Part shown: positions 1-9,719 of the stretch, piece by piece
How the letters are laid out: each line of letters begins with the position of its first letter
Numbering within the stretch: the first letter of the stretch is position 1
Source of the DNA: an uncultured Bacteriovoracaceae bacterium
Lineage (GTDB): Bacteria; Bdellovibrionota; Bacteriovoracia; Bacteriovoracales; Bacteriovoracaceae
Assembly (NCBI GenBank): GCA_937923325.1
Contig: CAKZUQ010000003.1
Span: 1-64,000, forward strand
Length of the DNA: 64,000 nt
Direction: 5' to 3'
Made by a program: the position numbers and the translations under genes
Notes under the pieces: generated by a model
Told to the model about the DNA's origin: nothing
Database searches by the model: none
The model's input: only the letters and a program-made list of their open reading frames with translations

Positions 1-3000
1 TGGATTTAAATGTAATTTTTTATTTCCATTAAAGTCAAAGTCTCTTATGAATAAAACTTCTTTACCATCTGTAGAGATAAGTCCAATAACTTCTTTTTTG
101 TAGTTTGTTATAACAGGGTAGAAGTCAGTGTTTTTAATAAAACCCAAGGGAATGTCATTAACTTTAATTAATCTAGCGTACTCATTATTTATAAGAACTT
201 CGTTTTCATTAATGTATTTAAAACTTTGCCCTTTAGTATTTATGCCAGCAACAAGACCTTTTGTTGGATGATTTAAAAAGCTATATTCATCCAGTCCCTT
301 AGTCATTCCACATAAATACTCTTCACACTTAATTAGCACATCGGCCAATGCTTTCTTATCAAATTGATTAGATATAACAAAGTTATTATAGCTATATTTT
401 TTATTCATATTTGGAAAATCTTTTCCTTGAAAAGTATAATTTCCAATCAATTGATTAAGTTCGTTGTATTTATACTTTTGAGTTATTAAACTTTTATCAT
501 TTTTGTACTCTAAACTTTTAAATAAATTAGTCTGAGCTAAATAACTAATTTTTAACTTTAAACCATTAGAGTACTCAATCAAAGAGATGTTGTTATTTGT
601 ATCATAATGAATTTTATAAATGTGCGGTTTAATTTCTGAAAGTTTTCCATTTGCATAGCTGTACTTTAAACTATCAACAAATCTATTCGTCTCGATTGAT
701 TCTTCAACGGGCTGATCATATTTATCATATGTTATCGCTTTAGAATAGTTACCATTATTAACTGTACTTAAGAGGCCATTTACATAATTGTAAGTTTGAA
801 TATAGCTATATTGTTCATTTTCTATTTTTTCCAATTTAAGATTTCCGTTATTATAATTGAACTCAAATTCTGCTAGTCCGATATTTCCAGATTTTAATCG
901 CTTAAATCGATCAAATTTTAGCTCTTTGTCTTTAAAACTAATGGTATTTTCTTTATAATTAACTTTTCGACTTAAAATTTCATCTTTAAAAGAAAATTCA
1001 AAAATTTCATCATAAGCATCATAAAACCAACTTACTTCATCATTCACAGCTTTAAGATTATTAGGCCCACTCCATTTTATAATATTTTCTTCTGAATTAT
1101 TTTTTGAAAAGACTACATTGGAAGGACTTTTACATTCTTTTGAAAGGAAAATATCATTTCTAAAAACATTCACACATCCTTTTGAATAAATATTACTTAT
1201 TGTATTAGTTTCACCTGAATCAACATATGTTGTCTTTGTTACTCTTCCAAAACCATCATAAGTACTCATAGAGAAGTCACTTTTATCTATATTGTTGTGA
1301 GATGAGTATTTCTTAATGACCTTAGTATCAACAATATTACTTTGAAAAACTGTAAAAGGTCTTCCATCTCTAGTTGTTTCTAGTTTTATAGGATGACCAA
1401 ACCCATTAAGCTCCACCTTATATTCTTGTCCCAAAGACTCAATATTATAAGACACTTTTCCCTCATAAAAATTGAAGTTACTTTTTCTAAACTGTGTCGA
1501 ACCATTTTTTATAATTCTTACAATTTGATTTTCAGCATCTCTCAAATACTCTGTAACAGCACCGTTTTCTTCGGATTTCAAGACAAGCTCTAGTAGCTTA
1601 GATCTACTGTATTTCACATGCCTACCATTTGAGAAAACTTCTATAGGGGAGATAACATTATTCAAATATAGAAGATTAGTAAGTACTCCAAATTGATTTT
1701 CAACACTTACTATTCTCCCATACTCATCATACTGATAAAGTGTTTTATTACCTTTTGACTCTTCTTCCAGTAGGTTACCTACATGATCATAAACAAAGCT
1801 CTTGGTAATACTTTTATTCGAAGTTTCTTTAGTTGTTTTAACTTTTTGAACATAAGAACCTTCAATTTCTTTATAATCACGTTTAACTTTATATGACTCT
1901 TCATTAGTTATTTCATTATCAATTTTACTACTTGTTTTGAATGTAACAATCTCTTCGACAGGTATATCATCTTGAAGTTTATAATCAGAAGTCTTACTTC
2001 TTCTTAAGTATATTTCACCATCAAATTTACTTATTAGTTTTTCAGAAGTGTATAGAAAAATTCTATTTTCACTTAGGCTTAAAGCATCTTTTTTAGATAT
2101 TAATTCGTAGCCTTTATTCTCTGAGCTTACTTTACTATAAATAAGTTCTCCTTGAAGTCTGGCCCTAGAATTAAATAAGAATACATTTAAGTTGTTATCT
2201 TTTAGAAATCTTCTTTCAATTAATTTAGCAGCAGATGTTGAAGCACTTCTTATTTCTTCCTTCGTATTCGAAAAGCCAATAAAAACACCAATAATATCAT
2301 CGTACATGATGCCGTCATAGACATAACTCGTTTCTCTATGCACAAAGTTATTTTCATCTATCTTTTTAATATTCTTAACAATCTGTGTGTTGAATGAAGA
2401 CTTATAGTCTATTTCGTATCGACCATTAAAATGTGAATAGTAGCTAGTTAGTAACTTTACTTTTGAAGCTGAAGAGTTCAAGGTACTAGCTTTTTTTGAG
2501 ACTTCAACAGTACCAAAGGGAAGTGTGAACATCTCTTTTAAGTTGATAAACTCATAGTATCCATTTTTACTTGTTATTTTTAAATCTTCAGAATCTGAGA
2601 ATTCATTCATATTAACAATCAAACTATTACTAATACTCTTAAGAGGTTTTCTTAAAACACTCGAATTAGAAAAATAAACAACTTCATTACCTGTTATTAA
2701 TTCTGGCTTTCCATCGTTATTTATATCTAGTTGAACAGCACTTCCGTTACATGAGGGACCTTTTTCAATTCTCCACTTTCTAACTCCACTTAAAACATTT
2801 GTTTGAAGTTTATCGTTTATATTAAATTTTGATAGTTTTGATCTATCAATGTCGATTTTAAGAATTTGAGATTCAAAGTTCTTAATATAAGCTTCATTCT
2901 TTAATGCTTTTAGAAAATCTGTATATCTACTTTTATCTTTTCTTTCTTTTGGAATATTTCGACACCATAAGATATCATTATGCTCACCTCTTACAGATAA

Positions 3001-4413
3001 TACATATGGAGTTCTAACACTAATTAAGGGTTTATAATAGTGGACTTCACCACATGCTGTTGTTGATTTCTTTGCTTTAACTAATTTAAAATCTAAAATA
3101 TTTTGCCTTATATTACTTAAACTTTCATCCTCTTCATAAGTAAACCTGTCTCCATCTACTTTTGCCCAGTGAATACTATATTTCACACTCTTAAAGGCCT
3201 TTCTTCTCATTTTTCTTTCTATGTCGTATCTTTTGTCTATTGGCCTAGCTTTACATGAACTTGAAGAGTCTCCACTTACTTCATACTTAATATCCTCTTG
3301 GATTTTTTTCAGTTTTGCATTAACGCCAGAAAGATCGACAACAATTTTATCTGGTCTAAAATCATTATTTAAATCTATTAGAAGCTCTATTTGGCTATCA
3401 TATTTAGTATTCTTAATTTGCTCTGCTTTAAGAGTATTTCTTTTAAAAATATGAGAGTAATCTTTTTTATAGCTATAATCACTTTTTTCTTCATTGCCTT
3501 TAACTTTTTCGTACGCACCTTTAAAGAGGTGTTTTTGTGAATTTTTATTTTTTACAGTTATTAAATATTCACTATCATATTCAAACTCAATAAGTTTCGA
3601 TTCTTCTCTATTTTTAATTTCAATGTTCTTTACCCCTTTAAAAGGATTATAAAAATAATGATTGTTACTTGTTATCTGTCCTTTTTCTCTATAAGAAATA
3701 TTTAATGTCCAATCATTAAAGGAATTTGTAATTTGAGATAAAGAATAATTTTTCCAATTATATTTAAGATAGTTCTTATGCTCATCAAATTTCAATATTA
3801 GTTTACCGGCTTTATTAAAAATTTGATGTTTTCCAGTATTATTTAATTGAACAAAATAATTATTAAATCTCAATATTTCTTTTGGAAAGCCAGAAATCAT
3901 AGGCTTATAACAACTCACAATCTCTGATTCTTTAATCTGCTTTATAGCAAACTCTTTTGCATCTACATATCTATTACTACATTCAGAAACGATATAGCTT
4001 CCATCTGCGGATAAAGTAATTTTTTCAAGTTCTTCTTTGCTAAATTGTAGTTCAGGCAAGGCTATATTCCACCCTATACCATATCCTAAATTAAACTGTT
4101 GCCTATGATTATAATTAAAGCTTAATACTTTATTATTTAGTAGGTTTGGAGGTAGCTCAATTGAAAAGTTTGACTTCAGTGATCCTCTATTTGTATTAAC
4201 TTCTAAGTTTGGTCTAAAAATATCTTTTTGTAGTAACTGTGAATCTGAGTCTAAATGAGATAGGTTACCCATCTTTGGTGATTCAAGAAAATCACTTCCA
4301 TTAAAACTCGGTGTATCCCAACTGTCTTCACGGTCCATATTTTCTAATGCTTCTGAATTTTGAGCAAATGTCCCAAAAGAAATTAAAGATATCAATATAA
4401 GTAATTTATTCAT
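1..4413 (-). CDS. Giant secreted RHS/SpvB-like protein, 3' end off window
   Basis: The frame is open without a stop from an ATG at 4413 to base 1, giving at least 1471 codons, so the C-terminus lies outside the window. It starts with a signal peptide (MNKLLILISLISFGTFAQ). A region near residues 50-120 ending in GYGIGWNIALP resembles the SpvB/TcdB N-terminal domain. Two aspartate-rich loops (LNNDFRPD near 348, INNDGKPE near 564) look like FG-GAP/VCBS calcium loops. From about residue 880, RHS/YD repeats appear, for example YQYDEYGRIV near 894 and YDKYDQPVEE near 1231. The last visible stretch (LISTDGKEV...FDFNGN) resembles the RHS core motif that precedes a variable C-terminal tip. The start overlaps the stop of the upstream lipoprotein gene by 8 bases, so the two are probably co-translated. 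It is likely an exported surface or toxin-delivery protein; the tip that would decide this is not visible. Confidence 0.85.
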   Translation of the reverse strand, partial: MNKLLILISLISFGTFAQNSEALENMDREDSWDTPSFNGSDFLESPKMGNLSHLDSDSQLLQKDIFRPNLEVNTNRGSLKSNFSIELPPNLLNNKVLSFNYNHRQQFNLGYGIGWNIALPELQFSKEELEKITLSADGSYIVSECSNRYVDAKEFAIKQIKESEIVSCYKPMISGFPKEILRFNNYFVQLNNTGKHQIFNKAGKLILKFDEHKNYLKYNWKNYSLSQITNSFNDWTLNISYREKGQITSNNHYFYNPFKGVKNIEIKNREESKLIEFEYDSEYLITVKNKNSQKHLFKGAYEKVKGNEEKSDYSYKKDYSHIFKRNTLKAEQIKNTKYDSQIELLIDLNNDFRPDKIVVDLSGVNAKLKKIQEDIKYEVSGDSSSSCKARPIDKRYDIERKMRRKAFKSVKYSIHWAKVDGDRFTYEEDESLSNIRQNILDFKLVKAKKSTTACGEVHYYKPLISVRTPYVLSVRGEHNDILWCRNIPKERKDKSRYTDFLKALKNEAYIKNFESQILKIDIDRSKLSKFNINDKLQTNVLSGVRKWRIEKGPSCNGSAVQLDINNDGKPELITGNEVVYFSNSSVLRKPLKSISNSLIVNMNEFSDSEDLKITSKNGYYEFINLKEMFTLPFGTVEVSKKASTLNSSASKVKLLTSYYSHFNGRYEIDYKSSFNTQIVKNIKKIDENNFVHRETSYVYDGIMYDDIIGVFIGFSNTKEEIRSASTSAAKLIERRFLKDNNLNVFLFNSRARLQGELIYSKVSSENKGYELISKKDALSLSENRIFLYTSEKLISKFDGEIYLRRSKTSDYKLQDDIPVEEIVTFKTSSKIDNEITNEESYKVKRDYKEIEGSYVQKVKTTKETSNKSITKSFVYDHVGNLLEEESKGNKTLYQYDEYGRIVSVENQFGVLTNLLYLNNVISPIEVFSNGRHVKYSRSKLLELVLKSEENGAVTEYLRDAENQIVRIIKNGSTQFRKSNFNFYEGKVSYNIESLGQEYKVELNGFGHPIKLETTRDGRPFTVFQSNIVDTKVIKKYSSHNNIDKSDFSMSTYDGFGRVTKTTYVDSGETNTISNIYSKGCVNVFRNDIFLSKECKSPSNVVFSKNNSEENIIKWSGPNNLKAVNDEVSWFYDAYDEIFEFSFKDEILSRKVNYKENTISFKDKELKFDRFKRLKSGNIGLAEFEFNYNNGNLKLEKIENEQYSYIQTYNYVNGLLSTVNNGNYSKAITYDKYDQPVEESIETNRFVDSLKYSYANGKLSEIKPHIYKIHYDTNNNISLIEYSNGLKLKISYLAQTNLFKSLEYKNDKSLITQKYKYNELNQLIGNYTFQGKDFPNMNKKYSYNNFVISNQFDKKALADVLIKCEEYLCGMTKGLDEYSFLNHPTKGLVAGINTKGQSFKYINENEVLINNEYARLIKVNDIPLGFIKNTDFYPVITNYKKEVIGLISTDGKEVLFIRDFDFNGNKKLHLNP

Positions 4414-6793
4414 TAAAACTACCATCGATACCATCCATTCCTCTATATTCTAATTCATCTCCAAGGCCACATTCTCCCGCTTCTCCACCTTCTCCACCTT
4501 TTCCTGGCATAGAGATTAAGTTTTTAAATAGATGACTATATTCTTCACTATTAGGACCGACTAAACTAAAGCTACTCGCATTTCCTCCATTTCCGGCGTC
4601 TCCGCCCTTACCTCTATAGAAGTCATATACTTTTCTGCTTATATCTTTTGAAGTTTTAAATTTCTTATCTCCTGACATTTTTTCTTTTTTTCTTTTATGA
4701 ACTAAAGATCCTGTCACCAGAGAAATACTTTCAATACATGTACTTTCCTCAAGGCCTACAACCATTGTTTTAGTATACTTACGATAATTTTTATCAAATC
4801 CAATAGACTTTATATCTAGATACTCAGTATATTCTTTTAATCTCGTAGATTGTCCTTCAGCTCCATCTGAGCCATCTCCACCAGAAGTATTAATAAGTGG
4901 TATTATATTTATTTTAAATCCATATCCACTATGTATTTCGACCTTGCCTGCATCTTTACCGTCTGTAGACCTTGGCTGTGGCCTAAGCTGAGTCCCTTCT
5001 GTATGCAGTACTGTCCACTGCCTCCATTTTCTTCTATCTTGATTCTTTATAATTCTCTCTTTTGAAAGGGATTTATATTCTGGTAGAGTATAACCTAACT
5101 GTGTTTCATCCAAAGTCTTCATGTCTCCATTCATTCCTCTTGAATCTATCCATAGTCCGTCAATACTTTTTAAATCAAATAAAATATCTGTTCCTCTAGT
5201 TAAAAATATTGCCAACGGAGACATATCTAGACCTGCTCCAAAAATTTGAATTTTACTAAATTTTTTAATCCCCTTTGGTGCAGAATGTACTCCTGGGTAT
5301 AATTTTTTAGTTGGACACTTATCTACAGCTCCCATACATAATGATACTTTATATATCCCGGTACCTATTTCTTCGTATTCATCACTTATAGATTGATATA
5401 AGTCTTTAGATTCCACAATTGGGTTATAAAAGTTTCTTAAAGGAAATTTTTTATCATAGAAATATTCTAATGCTGAATGTAAGGAGCTTATTAACTTTTT
5501 GTATATACTAGATGCAAGTTCATCATAATTTTTCACCTCTCCATTTTTCATTGTATATAGCTCTAAAGAATGCTTTAGTACTATTACATTATAGTAATCT
5601 TTCATAAATTTTTGAGATGCGCTCTTGTAACTTTTTATCCCACTAAACATTTCTCTTTCTTTGTGAAAAGCTTCACTTACTTCAGGATTTTCCTCGCTCT
5701 CAAAATCAAAGATAGGCTGACTCTTTTTCAAAATGTTTATTCTATTTATTAAAATCTTTATATAAGGATGAATTTTTAATCTTTTAATATAACTAAATTG
5801 ATTCGTGAGTAATATTTTGTTTAAGTTTGATTTTATTGATTTCGTCACTTCGAAGTGAATATCATTTATATCGTTTCTAAAAACATTTCTCTTTGTAACG
5901 ATTTGTTCTAAATCAAAAAGAGACAGATAGTTTGATATGATATCTAGATAATCTGCTGGGTTCAGTTTCTTTTCTTTTACAAGCTTATTGGCCCACCTTA
6001 TATTTTGTTTTGCAGAGTAAACAACATTTTTGTGTTTATTTGTATCTAGCTTATTTTCATTTAATATAAATTCTTTTAAAAGAGTATTATATGCTTGATG
6101 CTCAGCAAGTGTAGACCAACTACTTATTCTTAATTCAGGAAAAACATTTTTAAAAATTTTGTAACTAGATCCTGGTAATATTCTTGTTAAAACTGCATAC
6201 TTTTTAAATGCCTTTGATATCGTATCTGTTTCTTCTGCTTTAATTAATCTATCTCTAAAAAATTTAACTGTTTCAGAGATATCTTGTGCATCCTTAAATT
6301 TTGATTCGTATTTTATTAATGTAGAGCTTAAATACTCAATCAAAACCTGTTCTAATGATTCAGTAATTTCCTCTCCAGATCCAGAGATATCAAAAAATAT
6401 TTCATTTAAAGCAAATAGAGAGTTTTTATTAATACTATCTTTTTGTATTCCTAATACTGCATATATTTTTGTTTCACTATCACCTGAGTAGCTTGCTAAA
6501 AGTTCAGCTATTTTTTTTGCCTCTCCGTCTTTTAGTAACTGCTTTGGATCTTTAAGCTTCTCTTTTAAGCTTTCAATAGCTTTATTAAAAGACTCTTCAT
6601 CTTGAGACATATAAGCTATAAGTTCTTTTACACTTAGATCTGAAATTTGTTCATCTGTAAGATTTAGCTCTTCCTTTTTACTCTCTATAATAACTGGTAC
6701 TTCTTTTATAACTATTTTTTCTTTAGGCTCTTCATTTGATGAACAAGCTGTAAGAGTCATTAATAGTAAAAGACTTAAGATTCTTTGGTTCAC
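4406..6793 (-). CDS. Large lipoprotein with glycine-rich C-terminal tracts
   Basis: This 795-residue protein is unknown to me. I chose the GTG at 6793 because it follows GGAAAA and gives a compact signal peptide, MNQRILSLLLLMTLTAC, with an LTAC lipobox; the ATG 14 codons upstream would bury that signal. The middle is rich in Lys, Glu, Ser and Leu and looks helical, with no motif I can name. The last 150 or so residues hold three glycine-rich tracts (GGDGSDGAEGQ, GKGGDAGNGG, GKGGEGGEAGE) of a loose collagen-like kind. It should be anchored in the outer or inner membrane. It overlaps the RHS-like gene by 8 bases, which suggests a partner, carrier or protective role for that protein, but this is inference from position only. 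Confidence 0.8.
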   Translation of the reverse strand: MNQRILSLLLLMTLTACSSNEEPKEKIVIKEVPVIIESKKEELNLTDEQISDLSVKELIAYMSQDEESFNKAIESLKEKLKDPKQLLKDGEAKKIAELLASYSGDSETKIYAVLGIQKDSINKNSLFALNEIFFDISGSGEEITESLEQVLIEYLSSTLIKYESKFKDAQDISETVKFFRDRLIKAEETDTISKAFKKYAVLTRILPGSSYKIFKNVFPELRISSWSTLAEHQAYNTLLKEFILNENKLDTNKHKNVVYSAKQNIRWANKLVKEKKLNPADYLDIISNYLSLFDLEQIVTKRNVFRNDINDIHFEVTKSIKSNLNKILLTNQFSYIKRLKIHPYIKILINRINILKKSQPIFDFESEENPEVSEAFHKEREMFSGIKSYKSASQKFMKDYYNVIVLKHSLELYTMKNGEVKNYDELASSIYKKLISSLHSALEYFYDKKFPLRNFYNPIVESKDLYQSISDEYEEIGTGIYKVSLCMGAVDKCPTKKLYPGVHSAPKGIKKFSKIQIFGAGLDMSPLAIFLTRGTDILFDLKSIDGLWIDSRGMNGDMKTLDETQLGYTLPEYKSLSKERIIKNQDRRKWRQWTVLHTEGTQLRPQPRSTDGKDAGKVEIHSGYGFKINIIPLINTSGGDGSDGAEGQSTRLKEYTEYLDIKSIGFDKNYRKYTKTMVVGLEESTCIESISLVTGSLVHKRKKEKMSGDKKFKTSKDISRKVYDFYRGKGGDAGNGGNASSFSLVGPNSEEYSHLFKNLISMPGKGGEGGEAGECGLGDELEYRGMDGIDGSFNE

Positions 6794-6875
6794 TGTATTT
6801 TCCTTTGAAATAAACTGTTCAAATACATGTAACAATCTATAACTTACGCTGGTGAATCAAGTTCTAAACAAGAAA

Positions 6876-6922
6876 CACTTAGTTGCATGTATCTATATAT
6901 AAATTATTAAGCAACTAAGGTG
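6876..6922. repeat. Imperfect hairpin, 11-12 bp stem
   Basis: CACTTAGTTGC at 6876-6886 pairs with GCAACTAAGGTG at 6911-6922, leaving one bulged base and a 24-base loop. It lies upstream of the glycine-rich lipoprotein start, so it could be an operator or a leader hairpin. There is no T-tract, so it is not a classic terminator. Confidence 0.4.
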
Positions 6923-6976
6923 CCAACTTATGAAAATATAAGTGTATGATTTTACTTTATGGTTGCCTAAGTTTTA

Positions 6977-7009
6977 TTCGGAAAACAAATATTTTGTACC
7001 TTTTCCGAA
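6977..7009. repeat. Perfect 9-bp inverted repeat
   Basis: TTCGGAAAA at 6977-6985 and TTTTCCGAA at 7001-7009 are exact inverted copies with a 15-base spacer. The site lies between the GNAT stop and the lipoprotein start. Poor T-tracts argue against a strong terminator; a protein-binding site is as likely. Confidence 0.45.
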
Positions 7010-7101
7010 CAAAAAAATGATATTTAGAATAATATTTAATCACTTATTAGGTATTCAGCTCATATGTTAAAGTTAATGATATGGCTGTTATTAAAAAAAA
7101 T

Positions 7102-7695
7102 TTATAGATCTCTAATCCAATACGATAATGACTTATTATCTTCTTTGACCTTATCTATATCTTTCCAACTTAAGACGCATTTAACACCATCAAGCTTTTT
7201 ATAATTTAACTTATTAAGGATCAGTGAAATGTCACTATAATTATCTGGTTTCAAGTAATGATTCCCTCTCTCCACAGTACAAACTAGAATATGTGTGAGA
7301 CTAGGTATGATTTTTTTCTCATGAGTTACACAAATTTCTTCAAACTTTCTAGAAAGTCCACTTTCTTGATATGACTTTAAAACTAAAGCTTCTCCGCCAT
7401 ACAGAATATTCTTTATCTCAAATCTCTTTTGTTCTATGGGTGCATAGATTTCTTCTAGTTCATCTTCTAAAGGTAAACATGTACAAACTCCAACGATATC
7501 ATTTTCAGAGTAGGCTAGAACAATACAGCTTCTTTGAGAATTTATATAACGCTTAAGATATTCTTTTTCATATTCTATATTTCCATCATATAGATAAGGA
7601 TACTCTCGAAACATATCTATTCTAAACCTAGCAACAATATCTAAGACATCTTTTACTTCAGCCCTATATAGGTTTGAAATTTTATTCTCTTCAAT
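7102..7695 (-). CDS. GNAT-family acetyltransferase with probable ATT start
   Basis: The protein looks like a GNAT acyl-CoA N-acyltransferase of the kind with an F-R-E-Y-P-Y-L-Y-D-G segment near the N-terminus. The first ATG (7614) would remove strand 1 and most of helix 1. The open frame continues upstream to a stop at 7710-7708 and encodes a good GNAT N-terminus (ISNLYRAEVKDVLDIVARF). That extension has no ATG, GTG or TTG in frame; the best initiator is ATT at 7695, six bases after AAGGA, which lies in the last codons of the histidine kinase gene. This gives 197 residues. The substrate cannot be told. It is the third gene of the binding protein-kinase operon, so the acetyltransferase may be an output or a passenger. 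If ATT is wrong, the fallback is 7614 (170 residues). Confidence 0.65.
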   Translation of the reverse strand: MEENKISNLYRAEVKDVLDIVARFRIDMFREYPYLYDGNIEYEKEYLKRYINSQRSCIVLAYSENDIVGVCTCLPLEDELEEIYAPIEQKRFEIKNILYGGEALVLKSYQESGLSRKFEEICVTHEKKIIPSLTHILVCTVERGNHYLKPDNYSDISLILNKLNYKKLDGVKCVLSWKDIDKVKEDNKSLSYWIRDL

Positions 7696-7697
7696 AC

Positions 7698-9719
7698 TTA
7701 ATCCTTCTTAAACTTAGCTCTTTTTCCAATAATCTTTTTTATCCAATTTGGCTTTTTAAACTCAGAAGGAGCATAGCCTGTTGTTAAATAAATATTTTCA
7801 AATCCAGCATCATATATTTTTTTGGATTCAACTTCACCCTTCACACCATCAGATAAATTAGAGTCGATATTAACGATAGAGTTCTTTGAATATATATCTG
7901 AATTAGCTAAAAATTCATCAACGGTGAAATAACAATCCAACTCAATATCTGATGCCTTCGCTTCCATCTTCCATGACATATGGATAAGTTGATCATCATC
8001 AATTAGTACATGTTTACTTTTTTTTGAATTATTGATGAGATTAATAGGTATAAAACCAATCATACCTTTATCTATCAAGCCGATGGATTCCTTTTGACAT
8101 TTTTCTTTAATATGGGCTTCTTCATATCTAGATGTTACTAGATATTTTTTATCAGCAGCCACAGTGTCCATTAATGTTAATCCATTTAAATCATGTCCTA
8201 AAAATTCATAATCAAATAGGTAAGTGGTATCTTCACTTTTATTATCTTTATACCAAGATAGAAACTTTTCTGGATCAGAGAACATACTAATATTATCAAT
8301 AGAAAAATTTAAAGACTCTAGTCTACCTTTCCATACTTGATGAATACTAAAGTCATCATCAACAATAACAACATCTAAACTAGGGTCTAGGTTTATTTCT
8401 TTTACGAAGTCCTTAGATTCTAGAGCCTTTGGTAAACTTATTATAAAGGAAGTACCAGCACCAAGCTCACTTTTACATGTAATACTTCCATCCCAAGATT
8501 CGATTACTGACTTCGCGTGATGAAGGCCTAAACCAGTACCTTCTGCTTTATCAATAGATACACCTTCATCAAATATCTTTTCAATATTTTCTTTAGTTAT
8601 TCCTTTTCCATTATCAGTTATTATTATTTGATTTATACTTTCAGTATTTTGAAGTCTAACTTCTACATGACCTTCATCTTTGTTATTGGCCTCTATGGAA
8701 TTATTAATTAGGTTTGAAATAATTCGTTTTAATTCAAAAGAGCTTATATTTGAAAACAATCCATATTCACGAATACTAAAAGGAAAGTCGATTATAATGT
8801 TATTTAAGTTTCTGTACTCAGTCCTTTTTTCTGAAATGATTTGAGAAAGTACTGAAGATAGTAGGCTAGACTCTACAGCATTATTATTTTCTAGTGTTTC
8901 ACTCTTACCAGCTAAGTTATTAGCAATATCATGGATACGATTAATGGCAGATCGAATCAATTGCTTCTGAGAAGGCTCAACAGCATCCAAAGATTTAACG
9001 GACATATCTAATGCAGACAAAGGTGAACGTATATCATGAGCTAGCTGCCTATTAACATTAAATTCAATTTCTTTGATTCTAGACTTTAGCTTTTCATTCT
9101 CCATCAGTTCTATTTGTTTTCGATATTTTATAGTTTTTTGAAAAATGATATTGTACTCGACAATATCAGTTTCTATTTCATTTTGTTTTTCAATATTTGA
9201 AATCAGTAAATTTAGCTCTTTTGACATTGGTTTTTTTACAAAGAAATTAATTCCCAAGATTGTTATTATAAAGTTTAAAAACAGTACAAGAACAATAAGA
9301 TAAATGATTTCTAAGTTTCGATTCCCAGAATAACTAGTTTTATAGTATATATATCCAACTTTCCTTTCTTTAAAGAACAAGGGTTGATATATTTTGATTT
9401 CTTCCTCATTTCTACATTCTATTATTTTTTCTATACTTTCACATTCAGGTAATAAGCTAATTTTCTCTTTAAATGAAACGCTATTCAAATTCTTATTTTC
9501 GGCATGCTGATACAAATACATATCTCTAGAAATTATATTATTGGATATTTGGCTTACAATAATTGACTCTAATATATTCTTTTTATTAATTACAATATTC
9601 TTATGAAATTGTTTCTCATAAAAATTAAAGCTATACAAAAATGTAACAAATAAAACTATCGAAAAAAATATAAATATTTTCAACAAGTAGAAATTAAAAA
9701 TATTAGAAATTGTTCTCAT
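7698..9719 (-). CDS. Hybrid sensor histidine kinase with two receiver-like domains
   Basis: This 673-residue membrane kinase has one transmembrane segment near residues 12-30, a short periplasmic region, and a second segment near 135-160. The HisKA phospho-acceptor is His228 in QLAHDIRSPLS. The ATPase domain shows the N-box (ISNLINNSIEANN), DNGKG at 369-373 and GTGLGLHHA at 394-402. Two receiver-like domains follow: one with the acidic cluster DDD at 454-456, candidate phospho-Asp503 and Lys551; a second with DDD at 574-576, candidate Asp619 and a KKP lysine near 656. Both are divergent and may be partly degenerate. Its start overlaps the binding-protein stop by 4 bases, so the two form one sensing unit. 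There is no DNA-binding output, so it probably signals by phosphotransfer. Confidence 0.9.
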   Translation of the reverse strand: MRTISNIFNFYLLKIFIFFSIVLFVTFLYSFNFYEKQFHKNIVINKKNILESIIVSQISNNIISRDMYLYQHAENKNLNSVSFKEKISLLPECESIEKIIECRNEEEIKIYQPLFFKERKVGYIYYKTSYSGNRNLEIIYLIVLVLFLNFIITILGINFFVKKPMSKELNLLISNIEKQNEIETDIVEYNIIFQKTIKYRKQIELMENEKLKSRIKEIEFNVNRQLAHDIRSPLSALDMSVKSLDAVEPSQKQLIRSAINRIHDIANNLAGKSETLENNNAVESSLLSSVLSQIISEKRTEYRNLNNIIIDFPFSIREYGLFSNISSFELKRIISNLINNSIEANNKDEGHVEVRLQNTESINQIIITDNGKGITKENIEKIFDEGVSIDKAEGTGLGLHHAKSVIESWDGSITCKSELGAGTSFIISLPKALESKDFVKEINLDPSLDVVIVDDDFSIHQVWKGRLESLNFSIDNISMFSDPEKFLSWYKDNKSEDTTYLFDYEFLGHDLNGLTLMDTVAADKKYLVTSRYEEAHIKEKCQKESIGLIDKGMIGFIPINLINNSKKSKHVLIDDDQLIHMSWKMEAKASDIELDCYFTVDEFLANSDIYSKNSIVNIDSNLSDGVKGEVESKKIYDAGFENIYLTTGYAPSEFKKPNWIKKIIGKRAKFKKD

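Larger units (their letters stand above)
6794..7101. other. Intergenic region upstream of the lipoprotein-RHS operon
   Basis: No credible gene is seen in these 308 bases. The region is very AT-rich and holds two inverted repeats (6876-6922 and 6977-7009), listed separately. It should carry the promoter of the minus-strand lipoprotein-RHS pair and the 3' end of the GNAT transcript. I could not pick a convincing -35/-10 pair. Confidence 0.6.

Noticed and set aside
3221..3454. 77-codon plus-strand frame
   Set aside because: It lies wholly inside the uninterrupted RHS-like frame on the minus strand and has no ribosome site.
6977..7009. Inverted repeat as a terminator for the GNAT gene
   Set aside because: The stem has no good T-run after it on the minus strand; it is listed as a repeat instead.
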